Positions 16,486 to 25,950 of a stretch of 64,000 bases of DNA are shown here, piece by piece. Made by a program: the position numbers and the translations under genes. The stretch is taken from NCBI RefSeq assembly GCF_039631295.1, contig NZ_JBDIVE010000003.1:1-64000 (forward strand), in the 5' to 3' direction. The stretch's first letter is position 1. Every line of letters begins with the position of its first letter. The notes beneath the pieces are model-generated. The model was not told the origin of the DNA, made no database searches, and was given only the letters and a program-made list of their open reading frames with translations. This DNA comes from Viridibacterium sediminicola. Its GTDB lineage: Bacteria > Pseudomonadota > Gammaproteobacteria > Burkholderiales > Rhodocyclaceae.

Positions 16486-17421
16486 TCAAAGGGCTTCGCC
16501 GTAAGTGGCGGCAAAGCGGGTCGCGATTTCGTCGCGGGTCGGCACATGGTTCTGGCAGCCGCGATAGGCGATCTTGATGGCGCCCATCACTGAGCCGAGC
16601 TGGGCCGATTTGACCAGCGTCCAGCCCTGCGCGAGGCCATACAGCAGACCACCGCGATAGGCATCGCCGCAACCGGTCGGGTCGACCAGCTGGGTGGCGG
16701 GCACACAGTCGATCTCGGTGAGCTTGCCGTGTTCGTAGATACGCGAACCTTGTGCGCCGAGTGTGACAACCAAACCTTCGACACGTTCCGCCAGGGCTTC
16801 GAGCGTGAGGCCGGTCTTGTCGCAGATCAGGCGTGCTTCGTAGTCATTGACGGTGCAGTAAGTGGCCTGGTCGATGCAGGTGATGAGGTTTTCAGCGCTG
16901 AGCAGCGGCAAGCCCTGGCCCGGATCGAAGATGAAGGGCACGCCAGCTTCTGCGAAATTGCGGCAGTGGGTGAGCATGCCTTCGAGCCCGTCGGGGCCGA
17001 CCAGACCGTGGCTGACGCCGGCGGCTGCGTCCTGCACGCGGTTCTCGTGCGAGCGCATCATCGCGCCGGGGTGGAAAGCGGTGATCTGGTTGTGATCGAG
17101 ATCGGTGGTCACGAAGGCCTGGGCCGTGTAGGTGTCGGCAACCGTGCGCACGAAACGTTGATCGATGCCCAGCTTGGTGAGCCGGGCCAGATACGGCCCG
17201 ATGTCCTCGCCGACGGTCGCCATGATGCGCGCGTCGCCACCGAGCAGGTGGATGTTGTAGGCGATGTTGCCGGCGCAGCCACCGAATTCACGACGCATCT
17301 CCGGGACCAGGAAGGAGAGGTTGAGGATGTGGATCTGGTCCGGCAGGATGTGCTTCTTGAACTGGTCCTGGAACACCATGATGGTGTCGTAGGCCATCGA
17401 ACCGCAGACGAGGATGCTCAT
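16486..17421 (-). CDS. PfkB-family carbohydrate/nucleoside kinase
   Basis: 311 residues. The N-terminal half has the substrate-lid glycine motif (FGGCAGNIAYNIHLLGGDA, about residues 46-64), and the C-terminal signature DPTGCGDAYRGGLLYGL (about 251-267) contains the catalytic base Asp and anion hole. Family members phosphorylate sugars or nucleosides with ATP. In betaproteobacteria this gene commonly sits beside tpx, as here (8 bases apart), and is annotated as a ribokinase- or adenosine-kinase-like enzyme. The substrate cannot be decided from sequence; the GCGD form of the usual GAGD may help in subfamily assignment. Confidence 0.85.
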   Translation of the reverse strand: MSILVCGSMAYDTIMVFQDQFKKHILPDQIHILNLSFLVPEMRREFGGCAGNIAYNIHLLGGDARIMATVGEDIGPYLARLTKLGIDQRFVRTVADTYTAQAFVTTDLDHNQITAFHPGAMMRSHENRVQDAAAGVSHGLVGPDGLEGMLTHCRNFAEAGVPFIFDPGQGLPLLSAENLITCIDQATYCTVNDYEARLICDKTGLTLEALAERVEGLVVTLGAQGSRIYEHGKLTEIDCVPATQLVDPTGCGDAYRGGLLYGLAQGWTLVKSAQLGSVMGAIKIAYRGCQNHVPTRDEIATRFAATYGEAL

Positions 17422-17429
17422 GGAATGTC

Positions 17430-17930
17430 TCAGGCCAGTGCTGCCAGTGCGGCGGTGTAATCGGGTTCGTTCTTGATCTCGCTGACCAGCTCGGCGTGGA
17501 TCACCTTGTCGTTCTCGTCGAGCACCACCACGGCGCGGGCGGTCAGGCCGGCGAGCGGGCCGCTCTGGATGTCGACGCCGTAGGCTTCGACGAATTCACG
17601 ACCGCGCAGGGTCGACAGGGTCAGCACGTTCTGCAGGCCTTCGACTTCGCAGAAGCGCTTGGCAGCGAAGGGGAGGTCGGCCGAGATCACCAGCACCACG
17701 GTGTTGGCGAGGCTGCTGGCCTGTTCGTTGAACTTGCGCGTCGAGGTGGCGCAGACGGCGGTGTCGAGGCTGGGCACGATGTTGAGCACCTTGCGCTTGC
17801 CGGCGAAGCTCGACAGCGGGGTGTCTGCCAGATTGGCGGCGACCAGGCTGAACGCCGGGGCCGTTTCACCGATTTGCGGGAACTTGCCGCCGATGCTGAT
17901 GGGGTTACCGCCGAGGGTGACTGTGCTCAT
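17430..17930 (-). CDS. tpx: Thiol peroxidase (Tpx, atypical 2-Cys peroxiredoxin)
   Basis: 166 residues, the standard Tpx length. The peroxidatic cysteine lies in DTAVCATSTRKFN (about residue 61) and the resolving cysteine in FAAKRFCEVEGLQNV (about 95), matching the Cys61-Cys95 pair of E. coli Tpx. The C-terminal block AVVVLDENDKVIHAELV is also conserved. The enzyme reduces lipid and other hydroperoxides using thioredoxin. ATG at 17930 with AGGAG 7 bases upstream; a longer in-frame reading to 18092 overlaps the next gene and is rejected. Confidence 0.96.
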   Translation of the reverse strand: MSTVTLGGNPISIGGKFPQIGETAPAFSLVAANLADTPLSSFAGKRKVLNIVPSLDTAVCATSTRKFNEQASSLANTVVLVISADLPFAAKRFCEVEGLQNVLTLSTLRGREFVEAYGVDIQSGPLAGLTARAVVVLDENDKVIHAELVSEIKNEPDYTAALAALA

Positions 17931-17968
17931 GTATTGCTCCTGTTTTCGGGTTGGGGGTGTTGCGCTTG

Positions 17969-19147
17969 TCAGCGATAGAAGACGCCCAGACGATAGCCCA
18001 GCGCCTGGACATTGCTGCCCAAGGTGAGATGGGTCGTCAGTTCGCCCTGGGCTTCGAAAGCCTTGCTCTGGCGCAGTTCCACCGGCAGCCATTCGGCCGG
18101 CTCCAGCACGCGGCGCGTGAGGGTCCGCTCGTAGCGGTCGGTGAGGGTGACATCCAGCTGCGGCCAGGCAACCGGATACGCTGCTTCGTTACGCACCGTG
18201 AAGGTGAAATTGTAGGCCTCGCGCTGCTCCGGCGCTGGCGTCAGTTCGATACCGCCGAGCACGACCAGATCTTTCGGGTAGGGCACGCTGCAGCCCAGGC
18301 TTTGGCAGGCACGCTCGAGCAGCGGCCGCAAGCCCGGCTGCCAGCTGGCCAGCTGGGTGCGCAAGGCGAAGCTCGTGCTGAGCAGGGCACCGACGAGCAG
18401 CAGGCAGTTGGCGAGGATCAGGCGGCGGCGCGCACGCTTGAGTTCGAGTTGCTGCGCCGGATCCAGCGCGAGCGGCAGGCGTTCGTCGAGGAAGATCGAA
18501 TGCAGCTCGGGCATCGCCTCGCTGTCGGGCAGGGCATTGATACTGATCGATTCGGCCAGCTCTGCGCGCGATTCGGGGGCTTGTTCGTCGTCGTCGGCCG
18601 CGCTGCGCGCTGCTCCGTGCGGTGCGGAAACGGCTGCGGCATCTGCTGAGGAATTGGGCTCAGCCGTGGGTTCGATGCGCGGCGCGGCGGGGTCGGCATT
18701 CGGCGTGGGCGCTTCGTCGGTGAGCAGGCGCAGCTTCTGCGCCAGTTTCTGCTCGTCGTGAAAATCCGGGCCGAAGTCAAATTGCAGGCTGAATTCTTCG
18801 ATCTCGCCGGCCTTCAGCTCCGGCTCGCGCCGCTCGCCGGGGCTGGCCTCATCCGGCGCTGTGGGGGCATCCGCAGGCGCGGCCGCCGCGCTTGCGACAG
18901 GCATTTCCGCCGGCGCTTCACTGGGCGCAGCAGCAGGTGGCGTGCTGGGTTCGCTGGCCGGAATGGGCTCGGGGCTGTGGCTGCGCGCCTTGCCGGCCGG
19001 GCTCTCCTCGCGCATCTCGTCGAGATAGGAGAGCGCGGAGAAAGCGACGTGGCAATGTCCGCAACGCACCCGGCCGCCGCGCAGGTTCAGCTGTTCGGGG
19101 CGGATGCGGAAGCTCGTCAGGCAATGCGGGCAGCGGGTGATCAGCAA
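17969..19147 (-). CDS. Zinc-ribbon, DUF3426 membrane protein
   Basis: 392 residues. The N-terminus is an MJ0042-type zinc ribbon (CPHCLTSFRI ... RCGHCHVAF, residues 6-35) with two CxxC pairs. Next comes a long Ala/Pro/Glu-rich disordered linker (about 45-230), one membrane span (LILANCLLLVGALLSTSFAL, about 250-269), and a C-terminal DUF3426 beta domain (about 285-392) outside the cytoplasm. This architecture follows prmA in many betaproteobacteria; the function is not established, although a link to translation or envelope regulation has been suggested from context. The start appears to be TTG at 19147. Confidence 0.82.
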   Translation of the reverse strand: MLITRCPHCLTSFRIRPEQLNLRGGRVRCGHCHVAFSALSYLDEMREESPAGKARSHSPEPIPASEPSTPPAAAPSEAPAEMPVASAAAAPADAPTAPDEASPGERREPELKAGEIEEFSLQFDFGPDFHDEQKLAQKLRLLTDEAPTPNADPAAPRIEPTAEPNSSADAAAVSAPHGAARSAADDDEQAPESRAELAESISINALPDSEAMPELHSIFLDERLPLALDPAQQLELKRARRRLILANCLLLVGALLSTSFALRTQLASWQPGLRPLLERACQSLGCSVPYPKDLVVLGGIELTPAPEQREAYNFTFTVRNEAAYPVAWPQLDVTLTDRYERTLTRRVLEPAEWLPVELRQSKAFEAQGELTTHLTLGSNVQALGYRLGVFYR

Positions 19148-19277
19148 GGCTTCTTATGTCCGGGCGCGATTCACAACAGGGTTTCCCGCCCCAGGCGCGT
19201 GCCCGCGCTGTGCGCGGTGCAGGCCTGCGGCGAGGGCGTCCAACAGGGCTACAAGGCTGAGCATTGTAGCGCCTGGC

Positions 19278-20168
19278 TCAGCTCTCCAATCTTACCCAGC
19301 CTTCGTATTCGTCGCCGACATGCAAGGCGATCCACGGCTGGTAGGCGGCGATCACCTGTTCAGCCTGGGTGGCCAGCACGCCGGACAGCGCCAGTTTGCC
19401 ACCGGGGGCGAGATGCGCGGCAATCGTCGGTGCCAGGACGCAGAGCGGATTGGTGAGGATGTTGGCGATCACCCGATCATACTGGCCGGACAGCTCCTGC
19501 GCACTATCGAGCCAGCGCGCGCTGACGCCATTGCGTTCGGCATTGGCGGCGCTGGCGACGATGGCATGCGGATCGATGTCCACACCGAGCACGTCGCGCG
19601 CGCCCAGTTTGGCCGCGGTGATGCCGAGGATGCCGGAGCCGCAGCCGTAGTCGAGCACGCTGTGGCCCGCTTCGACATTGCTCAGCAGCCACTGCAGGCA
19701 CAGCCGGGTGGTCGGGTGCGAGCCGGTGCCAAAGGCCATGCCCGGATCCATGATCAGGTTGATCGCGGCGGGGTCCGGCGCATCGTGCCAGGACGGCACG
19801 ATCCACAGCCGGTCGTCGATGTGGATCGGCTCGAACTGCGACTGCGTGAGCTGCACCCAGTTCTGTTCGGCGATCTCTTCGACGCTGAATTCCGGCACGC
19901 TGGCGAGGCCCGCCGCGGCCGCGGCTTCGGCCAGCATGCGGGCCAGATCGGCCGGGTTGTCGTTGCTGCCATCGAACAGCGCGATGACGCAGCTGTGATC
20001 CCACAGGCGTTCATTGACGTGGCCGGGCTCGCCGAACTGCGGCTTCTCCAGCGCGGTGCCGGCGTCGGCATCTTCGATGCTGACCGACAGGGCCCCGGCT
20101 TCCATCAGCGCCTCGGAGAGGGCTTCAGCCAGGGCCGCCTCGGCCTTCAGGGTGACGGACAGATACAT
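19278..20168 (-). CDS. prmA: Ribosomal protein L11 methyltransferase (PrmA)
   Basis: 296 residues. The N-terminal substrate-binding domain (about 1-100, with VSIEDADAGT) is followed by a class I SAM methyltransferase domain: HPTTRLCLQWL, VLDYGCGSGILGI (glycine-rich loop, about residue 163), DIDPHAI and NILTNPL, the NPPY-like motif present here as NPL. PrmA trimethylates ribosomal protein L11. ATG at 20168 gives the expected family length; a more distal in-frame ATG overlaps accC. It is 32 bases downstream of accC, the usual betaproteobacterial order. Confidence 0.95.
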   Translation of the reverse strand: MYLSVTLKAEAALAEALSEALMEAGALSVSIEDADAGTALEKPQFGEPGHVNERLWDHSCVIALFDGSNDNPADLARMLAEAAAAAGLASVPEFSVEEIAEQNWVQLTQSQFEPIHIDDRLWIVPSWHDAPDPAAINLIMDPGMAFGTGSHPTTRLCLQWLLSNVEAGHSVLDYGCGSGILGITAAKLGARDVLGVDIDPHAIVASAANAERNGVSARWLDSAQELSGQYDRVIANILTNPLCVLAPTIAAHLAPGGKLALSGVLATQAEQVIAAYQPWIALHVGDEYEGWVRLES

Positions 20169-20200
20169 CGCGGGGCTTTCGCTGGGCTGGGCAGGCAGGC

Positions 20201-21550
<1,350 letters not shown>

Positions 21551-21559
21551 GGTTGCGCA

Positions 21560-22021
21560 TCAGCCGATCACGAACAGGGGCTGACCGAATTCGACCGGCT
21601 GGCCGTTTTCAACCAGGATGGCCTTGATGGTGCCGGCCACTTCCGCTTCGATTTCGTTCATCAGCTTCATCGCTTCGATCAGGCACAGGGTCTGGCCGAC
21701 GTTGACGCTCTGGCCTTCCTTGACGAAGGCTTCGGCGCCCGGCGAGGAAGAACGGTAGAAGGTGCCCACCATCGGCGACTTAAGCACATGGCCAGCCGGC
21801 AGTGCATTGGCTGCCGGAGCTTCGACGACGGCGGCCGGCGCCGGCGCAGCGGCCGGGGCGGCAGCGGCCGGTGCGCTGACGTAGTTGACGGTGGCCGGAG
21901 CGGGCGCTGCAGTGGAGTGCTTGGCGATGCGGACTTTCTCTTCGCCCTCGGTGACCTCCAGCTCGGCGATGCCGGACTCTTCAACGAGGTCGATCAGTTT
22001 CTTCAGCTTGCGCAGATCCAT
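21560..22021 (-). CDS. accB: Biotin carboxyl carrier protein of acetyl-CoA carboxylase (AccB)
   Basis: 153 residues from ATG at 22021 (GGAG 6 bases upstream). The N-terminal helix MDLRKLKKLIDLVEESGI is followed by an Ala/Pro-rich linker (about 45-75) and the biotinyl domain (about 78-153). The biotinylated lysine is in EAMKLMNEIEAE, about residue 119, and VKEGQSV and the GTIKAILVENGQPVEFGQPL ending are typical. The protein carries carboxybiotin between AccC and the AccAD transferase. It sits 49 bases after aroQ, the order aroQ-accB-accC also seen in many proteobacteria. Confidence 0.97.
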   Translation of the reverse strand: MDLRKLKKLIDLVEESGIAELEVTEGEEKVRIAKHSTAAPAPATVNYVSAPAAAAPAAAPAPAAVVEAPAANALPAGHVLKSPMVGTFYRSSSPGAEAFVKEGQSVNVGQTLCLIEAMKLMNEIEAEVAGTIKAILVENGQPVEFGQPLFVIG

Positions 22022-22070
22022 GTTTTGCTCCAGTGCAGCGGGGCGACGGGGCCCCGGAATTTCGGTTGAT

Positions 22071-22517
22071 TCAGCGTGCCAGCAGGCGGGCGAGGGCGTA
22101 ATCGAGCGCCATGCGGTAGCCGCTGGCACCCAGTCCGCAAATCACGCCGACGGCGATGTCGGAAAAGTAGGAATGGCGGCGGAAAGCTTCGCGCGCATGC
22201 ACATTGGACAGATGCACTTCGATGAAGGGAATCTTGACCGCTGCAAATGCGTCGCGCAGCGCCACGCTGGTGTGCGTGTAGCCGGCCGGGTTGATGATGA
22301 TGAAATCCACGCCTTCGTCACGCGCAGCTTGCACGCGATCGATCAGCCCGCCTTCGTGATTGCTCTGGAAGGATTCGAGCTGCACACCCGCCGCCTGTGC
22401 TTGGGCGGCCATGTCGGCATGGATGTCGGCCAGGGTCGTGCTGCCGTAGATTTCCGGTTCGCGCGTGCCGAGCAGGTTGAGATTGGGGCCGTGCAGGACA
22501 AGTATTTTTGCCCGCAC
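22071..22517 (-). CDS. aroQ: Type II 3-dehydroquinate dehydratase (AroQ)
   Basis: 148 residues. It opens with ILVLHGPNLNLLGTREPEIYG (catalytic Tyr in EIYG), then QSNHEGGLID, IINPAGYTHTSVALRDA and the catalytic His in EVHLSNVHAREAFR. It catalyses 3-dehydroquinate to 3-dehydroshikimate in the shikimate pathway. I chose GTG at 22517 because GGAGGAGAAGG lies just upstream and the length then equals the family norm. ATG at 22583 would add 22 Ser/Lys/Gly-rich residues and has no ribosome-binding site. Confidence 0.95.
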   Translation of the reverse strand: MRAKILVLHGPNLNLLGTREPEIYGSTTLADIHADMAAQAQAAGVQLESFQSNHEGGLIDRVQAARDEGVDFIIINPAGYTHTSVALRDAFAAVKIPFIEVHLSNVHAREAFRRHSYFSDIAVGVICGLGASGYRMALDYALARLLAR

Positions 22518-22679
22518 ACCGCTGCCTTCTCCTCCGCCTGCGCTTTTCCTAGCCTTTGATTTGCTGTTGCTGGCACTTTTCATGGCCGCAAGTTTGCCGC
22601 AATTTGCGGCGATTTGTCCATTAATTGATGTAATTGCGCGGAATTTACAAATTCACGGCGCTGATGAAGAAGGCGCCTT

Positions 22680-23225
22680 TCAGCGCCCGGCCTGCAGTTG
22701 CGCAAGCTGTTCCTGCAGCAGCGCTTCGCCCAGCGCGCCCAGTTTGATGGCGGCAATGTGGCCATCGGCGGCGATGAAGACGGTAAAGGGCAGCACCATG
22801 GCCTTGTTGCCCAGGGCCGTCGCCAGTGGCGAGATCTCCATGCCGCTCACCGGCAGCGGGTAACTGGTCGGGTTCTGCTCGCGAAAAGCTTGCACATGGC
22901 TGGCTTCATCGACGCTGATGCCGACAAATTGCACGCCCTGTGTCGCGCGTGCGGCTTTGTCGAGCAGGGGCATTTCCTCGCGGCAGGGCGGGCACCAGGT
23001 GGCCCAGAAATTGACCACCATGGGCTTGCCGCGCCATTGTGCAAAATCGAGGATCTTGCCGCTGCTGTCCGGCAGTTTCAGCGCAAACAGCGCCTCGGTG
23101 CTGGCCCGGCCGGTTTGGCCGAAGTGATCGCGGAAGTTCCACAGCGCTGCCGCGGCGAGGATGCCCAGCAGTGCCAGCGCGATGGCCAGCCCAATACGCA
23201 GCGGGCGGCGCAGCGGGAGGCGCAC
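22680..23225 (-). CDS. TlpA/ResA-type membrane-anchored thioredoxin
   Basis: 181 residues. There is one N-terminal membrane anchor (about 10-30, IGLAIALALLGILAAAAL) and a periplasmic thioredoxin-like domain with the redox motif WCPPCREEMP (about residue 77), preceded by GKPMVVNFWATW, which is typical of TlpA/ResA/DsbE proteins. Likely roles are reduction of periplasmic disulfides, such as in cytochrome c maturation or copper-site assembly. GTG at 23225 directly abuts the stop of the upstream nucleotidyltransferase-like gene, indicating translational coupling. Its exact partner is not identifiable. Confidence 0.88.
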   Translation of the reverse strand: MRLPLRRPLRIGLAIALALLGILAAAALWNFRDHFGQTGRASTEALFALKLPDSSGKILDFAQWRGKPMVVNFWATWCPPCREEMPLLDKAARATQGVQFVGISVDEASHVQAFREQNPTSYPLPVSGMEISPLATALGNKAMVLPFTVFIAADGHIAAIKLGALGEALLQEQLAQLQAGR

Positions 23226-23846
23226 TTAGCGTGCCTCGACCAGCAAGGCTTGCACGGCTTCGATGCGCGCTCGCTCGCTGGTGCCGCCCGGCGTGGGGCG
23301 GCGCGCGCTGCGCTCGGCGAGGTGGTCGTAGATCGACAGACGCACCGGCGCGCCGTCGCAGTCGAATTCGAGGATCGCTTCGGGCGCATCGAAACCGCTC
23401 TTGCGCACTTCGCGGTGTTCATAGCGCAGGCCGTGGCTGAGCAGATGGATTTCGACATCCTTGGCGCTATCGGCGTAGATCTCCAGCTCGACGCAGGAGA
23501 AGGCGCCCGCCGTGCCGTTGAGCACGGTGCCGGTCAGATAGGGGCGGAAAGGGTGCAGCAGGTGCATCGCTTCGACCGCCGCGCTGCGCAGCGCGAACAG
23601 CCGTTCGTCGTGTTCATCGTCCTGGTAGATGGCGAGGTGTTCCTGCAGCGCTTCTTCGATTTCAGCATTGGTCGGCAGGTATTCGCCCTCGCTGATGCCC
23701 ATCTGGCGAGCCGCTTTGCGCTTGGCGAAGGCATAGTCTTCGACGCCTTCTTCGGCGATCAGGCGGGCGGCGGCGGCGGCAATGGCGCGACGCAGATTGT
23801 TCTGGCGCAGTGGAGCGCTGTTACGCGGCGGCTGTCGTGTCGGCAT
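23226..23846 (-). CDS. Conserved nucleotidyltransferase-like protein of unknown role
   Basis: 206 residues from ATG at 23846. The N-terminal third is basic and helical (LRRAIAAAAARLIAEEGVED), followed by an acidic middle (YQDDEHDERLF) and a beta-rich region with PYLTGTVLNGTAGAFSCVE, which resembles the 'G(S/T)' strand-turn of minimal nucleotidyltransferases; ELEIYADSAKDVEIHLL could provide acidic residues. I recall similar proteins being annotated as nucleotidyltransferases next to mpl in other Rhodocyclales. It is the first gene of the long minus-strand run and is divergent from mpl. The function is unproven. Confidence 0.6.
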   Translation of the reverse strand: MPTRQPPRNSAPLRQNNLRRAIAAAAARLIAEEGVEDYAFAKRKAARQMGISEGEYLPTNAEIEEALQEHLAIYQDDEHDERLFALRSAAVEAMHLLHPFRPYLTGTVLNGTAGAFSCVELEIYADSAKDVEIHLLSHGLRYEHREVRKSGFDAPEAILEFDCDGAPVRLSIYDHLAERSARRPTPGGTSERARIEAVQALLVEAR

Positions 23847-23910
23847 GGCAGGTACTACGATGATCCGGGATAGAATCCAGCCCATTGTACAGGCGGAACA
23901 GCTAAAAACA

Positions 23911-24062
23911 TTCACCACAAAGGCGCAAAGAAATCACAAAGAAAGGGCCGCAAAGGCCAATCGCTTGGCTGTCTTGAGTGATTTCAGATGTGCGCAAACC
24001 TGCTGCAGTCGCGTGTTTGTCTTGAAGTGCTTGGCGGCCCTTTGCCTTGCCTTTGCGGTGAA
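23911..24062. repeat. MITE-like element with imperfect terminal inverted repeats
   Basis: The left end TTCACCACAAAG (23911-23922) is matched, inverted, by CTTTGCGGTGAA (24051-24062), 11 of 12 positions. Inside, AAAGGGCCGC (23942-23951) has an exact inverted copy at 24034-24043. The 152-base element has no credible gene and fills most of the gap between the nucleotidyltransferase-like gene and mpl, ending 23 bases before the mpl ATG. The CACAAAGGCGCAAAG-type end is a motif I associate with dispersed non-coding repeats in bacterial genomes. Confidence 0.6.
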
Positions 24063-24085
24063 GCCGTTTTTTGAGAGATTCATTG

Positions 24086-25453
24086 ATGCACATCCATATA
24101 CTTGGTATTTGCGGCACCTTCATGGGTGGCGTGGCGCTGCTGGCGCGTTCGGCGGGTTTCACGGTCACCGGCTGTGACGCCAATGTCTATCCGCCAATGA
24201 GCACCCAGCTTGAAGAGCAGGGCATTGCGCTGATCGAAGGTTATTCGCCGGATCAGCTGACCATGCAGCCGGATCTATTCGTCATTGGCAATGCGGTCTC
24301 GCGCGGCAATCCGCTGCTCGAAGCGATCCTCGACCGTGGCCTGCCCTATGTCTCCGGCCCGCAGTGGCTGGCCGACAACATCCTGCGCGGCAAGTGGGTG
24401 CTGGCGGTGGCGGGTACGCATGGCAAGACGACGACCTCCTCGCTGCTGGCCTGGATTCTCGAAGACGCCGGCCTCCATCCGGGCTTCCTGATCGGCGGCG
24501 TGCCGGGCAATTTCGGCGTCTCGGCGCGACTCACCGACATGCCTTTCTTCGTCATCGAGGCCGACGAGTACGACACGGCGTTCTGCGACAAGCGATCCAA
24601 GTTCGTGCACTACCGGCCGCGTACCTTGGTGCTCAACAATCTCGAATACGACCACGCTGACATCTTCCCCGATCTGGCGGCTATCGAGACGCAGTTCCAC
24701 CACCTCGTGCGCACCGTGCCGAAGATCGGCCGCATCATCGCCAATGCGCATGAGGATTCGCTGCGCCGGGTGATCGCCAAAGGTTGCTGGAGCGAGCTGG
24801 AATGGTTCGGTGGCGAGGGCGAGCAGGCCGGCGAGTGGCAATACGAGGAACTCGACGAGCGTGGCGACACCATGGCCTTTCTGCATGATGGTCACGAGCG
24901 TGCCGATTGCCGCCTGCCGCTGGCCGGGCGCCACAATCGCAACAACGCTTTGGCGGCGCTGGCGGCCGCGCGCCACGTCGGCGTGACACCGCAACACGCG
25001 GCCGAGGCGCTGGAGCGTTTTGCCGGCGTCAAGCGCCGCCTGGAGCCACGCGGCACGGTGCGCGGAGTCACCGTCTACGATGACTTCGCCCATCACCCGA
25101 CGGCGATTGCGACGACCGTCGCCGGCCTGCGTCAGCGCATCGGCGAGCGGCGCATCCTCGCCGTGCTCGAACCACGCTCCAACACCATGAAGCTTGGCGC
25201 GATGAAGTCGCAGCTGCCGGCCAGCCTCGCGCAAGCCGATGCGGTGTTTTGCTATGCCCATAATCTGGGCTGGGATGCCGCCGAAGTGTTCGACACGATG
25301 GGCGCCAAGGCGCGCGTTTTCAGCGATCTGCAAGCCCTGGTCGAAGCAGTGGCGGCGGATGCCCACTACGGCGACCAGGTGCTGGTGATGAGCAATGGCG
25401 GCTTCGGCGGCGTGCACGACAAGCTGCTTGCCGCCTTGGCAGGCAAGGGCTGA
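24086..25453 (+). CDS. mpl: UDP-N-acetylmuramate:L-alanyl-gamma-D-glutamyl-meso-diaminopimelate ligase (Mpl)
   Basis: 455 residues. It starts MHIHILGICGTFMGG, the Mpl N-terminal Rossmann signature that distinguishes it from MurC. The ATP P-loop is AGTHGKTTTSSLLAW (about 110-124), followed by EADEYDTAF, the metal-binding ADIFPDL region, HNRNNALAALAAARH and, near 333, DDFAHHPTAI. Mpl attaches recycled murein tripeptide to UDP-MurNAc. ATG at 24086 is preferred over an upstream TTG. The ribosome-binding site is weak (GAGAG), and the upstream sequence is almost wholly the inverted-repeat element. MurU elsewhere in the window supports an active recycling pathway. Confidence 0.95.
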   Translation: MHIHILGICGTFMGGVALLARSAGFTVTGCDANVYPPMSTQLEEQGIALIEGYSPDQLTMQPDLFVIGNAVSRGNPLLEAILDRGLPYVSGPQWLADNILRGKWVLAVAGTHGKTTTSSLLAWILEDAGLHPGFLIGGVPGNFGVSARLTDMPFFVIEADEYDTAFCDKRSKFVHYRPRTLVLNNLEYDHADIFPDLAAIETQFHHLVRTVPKIGRIIANAHEDSLRRVIAKGCWSELEWFGGEGEQAGEWQYEELDERGDTMAFLHDGHERADCRLPLAGRHNRNNALAALAAARHVGVTPQHAAEALERFAGVKRRLEPRGTVRGVTVYDDFAHHPTAIATTVAGLRQRIGERRILAVLEPRSNTMKLGAMKSQLPASLAQADAVFCYAHNLGWDAAEVFDTMGAKARVFSDLQALVEAVAADAHYGDQVLVMSNGGFGGVHDKLLAALAGKG

Positions 25454-25474
25454 TCTGCGATAGTCCGCCCCGAC

Positions 25475-25855
25475 ATGCTCTCCTTCCTGCGCGCACGCTC
25501 TCTTCGTCAAACAGCCTGGCTGGCGATTTTCGCCATCCTGCTGCATGCCTTTGCGCCACTCGCGCATGCGCGCATGGCGACGCAGAGCCTGCTGTCGAGC
25601 ATCTGTACGACAGACGGTGCGCGTCTCGAAGTCATCGCCCTGCCCGATGCGCCGCAAAAGCTGCCAGCGGTCGATCTGAGCAAGCACTGCCCGCTGTGCA
25701 TGGCCGGCGCACACTTCGCGCTGGCTGATCGCGAAACCCGCGCTTTCGAGCCCGACCATTCCCTTCGTCACGTTCGCATCTCCCTCAGCCAGCTGCCTGC
25801 CGTGCGCGTGGCCGTCTGGCGGCATTTCTCTCCGCGCGCGCCGCCGCAAGCCTGA
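25475..25855 (+). CDS. DUF2946 protein, likely periplasmic metal-related
   Basis: 126 residues. A hydrophobic N-terminal signal (LAIFAILLHAFAPLAHA, about 16-32) is followed by a short domain with CTTDG and HCPLCMAG, the Cys-rich HCPxC pattern of DUF2946 proteins, which often lie in copper or cobalt gene clusters. It begins 21 bases after mpl and precedes YcnI-like, TonB-receptor, PCu(A)C and SCO genes, so a copper-binding role is inferred. No enzymatic motif is visible. Confidence 0.7.
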   Translation: MLSFLRARSLRQTAWLAIFAILLHAFAPLAHARMATQSLLSSICTTDGARLEVIALPDAPQKLPAVDLSKHCPLCMAGAHFALADRETRAFEPDHSLRHVRISLSQLPAVRVAVWRHFSPRAPPQA

Positions 25856-25950
25856 TCTCGCCCTGTCTGTGTCCGTGGTGCGCCTGCCGGTGCGCTGCGG
25901 CTTCGTCTTGATCAGTGTGTCGCGGCACAACGTGCCGCGCGGAGATTCGC

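Noticed and set aside
23911..24062. Possible insertion sequence remnant
   Set aside because: No transposase fragment or flanking direct repeat of convincing length is visible; only a short non-coding element is supported.
23902..24183. A 93-codon minus-strand frame across the element before mpl
   Set aside because: It runs through the inverted repeat into mpl and ends in a translation of the repeat itself; the element explains it better.
24275..25930. 551-codon open frame antisense to mpl and DUF2946
   Set aside because: Composition is that of a reversed G+C-rich frame, spans two real genes and has no domain or ribosome-binding site.
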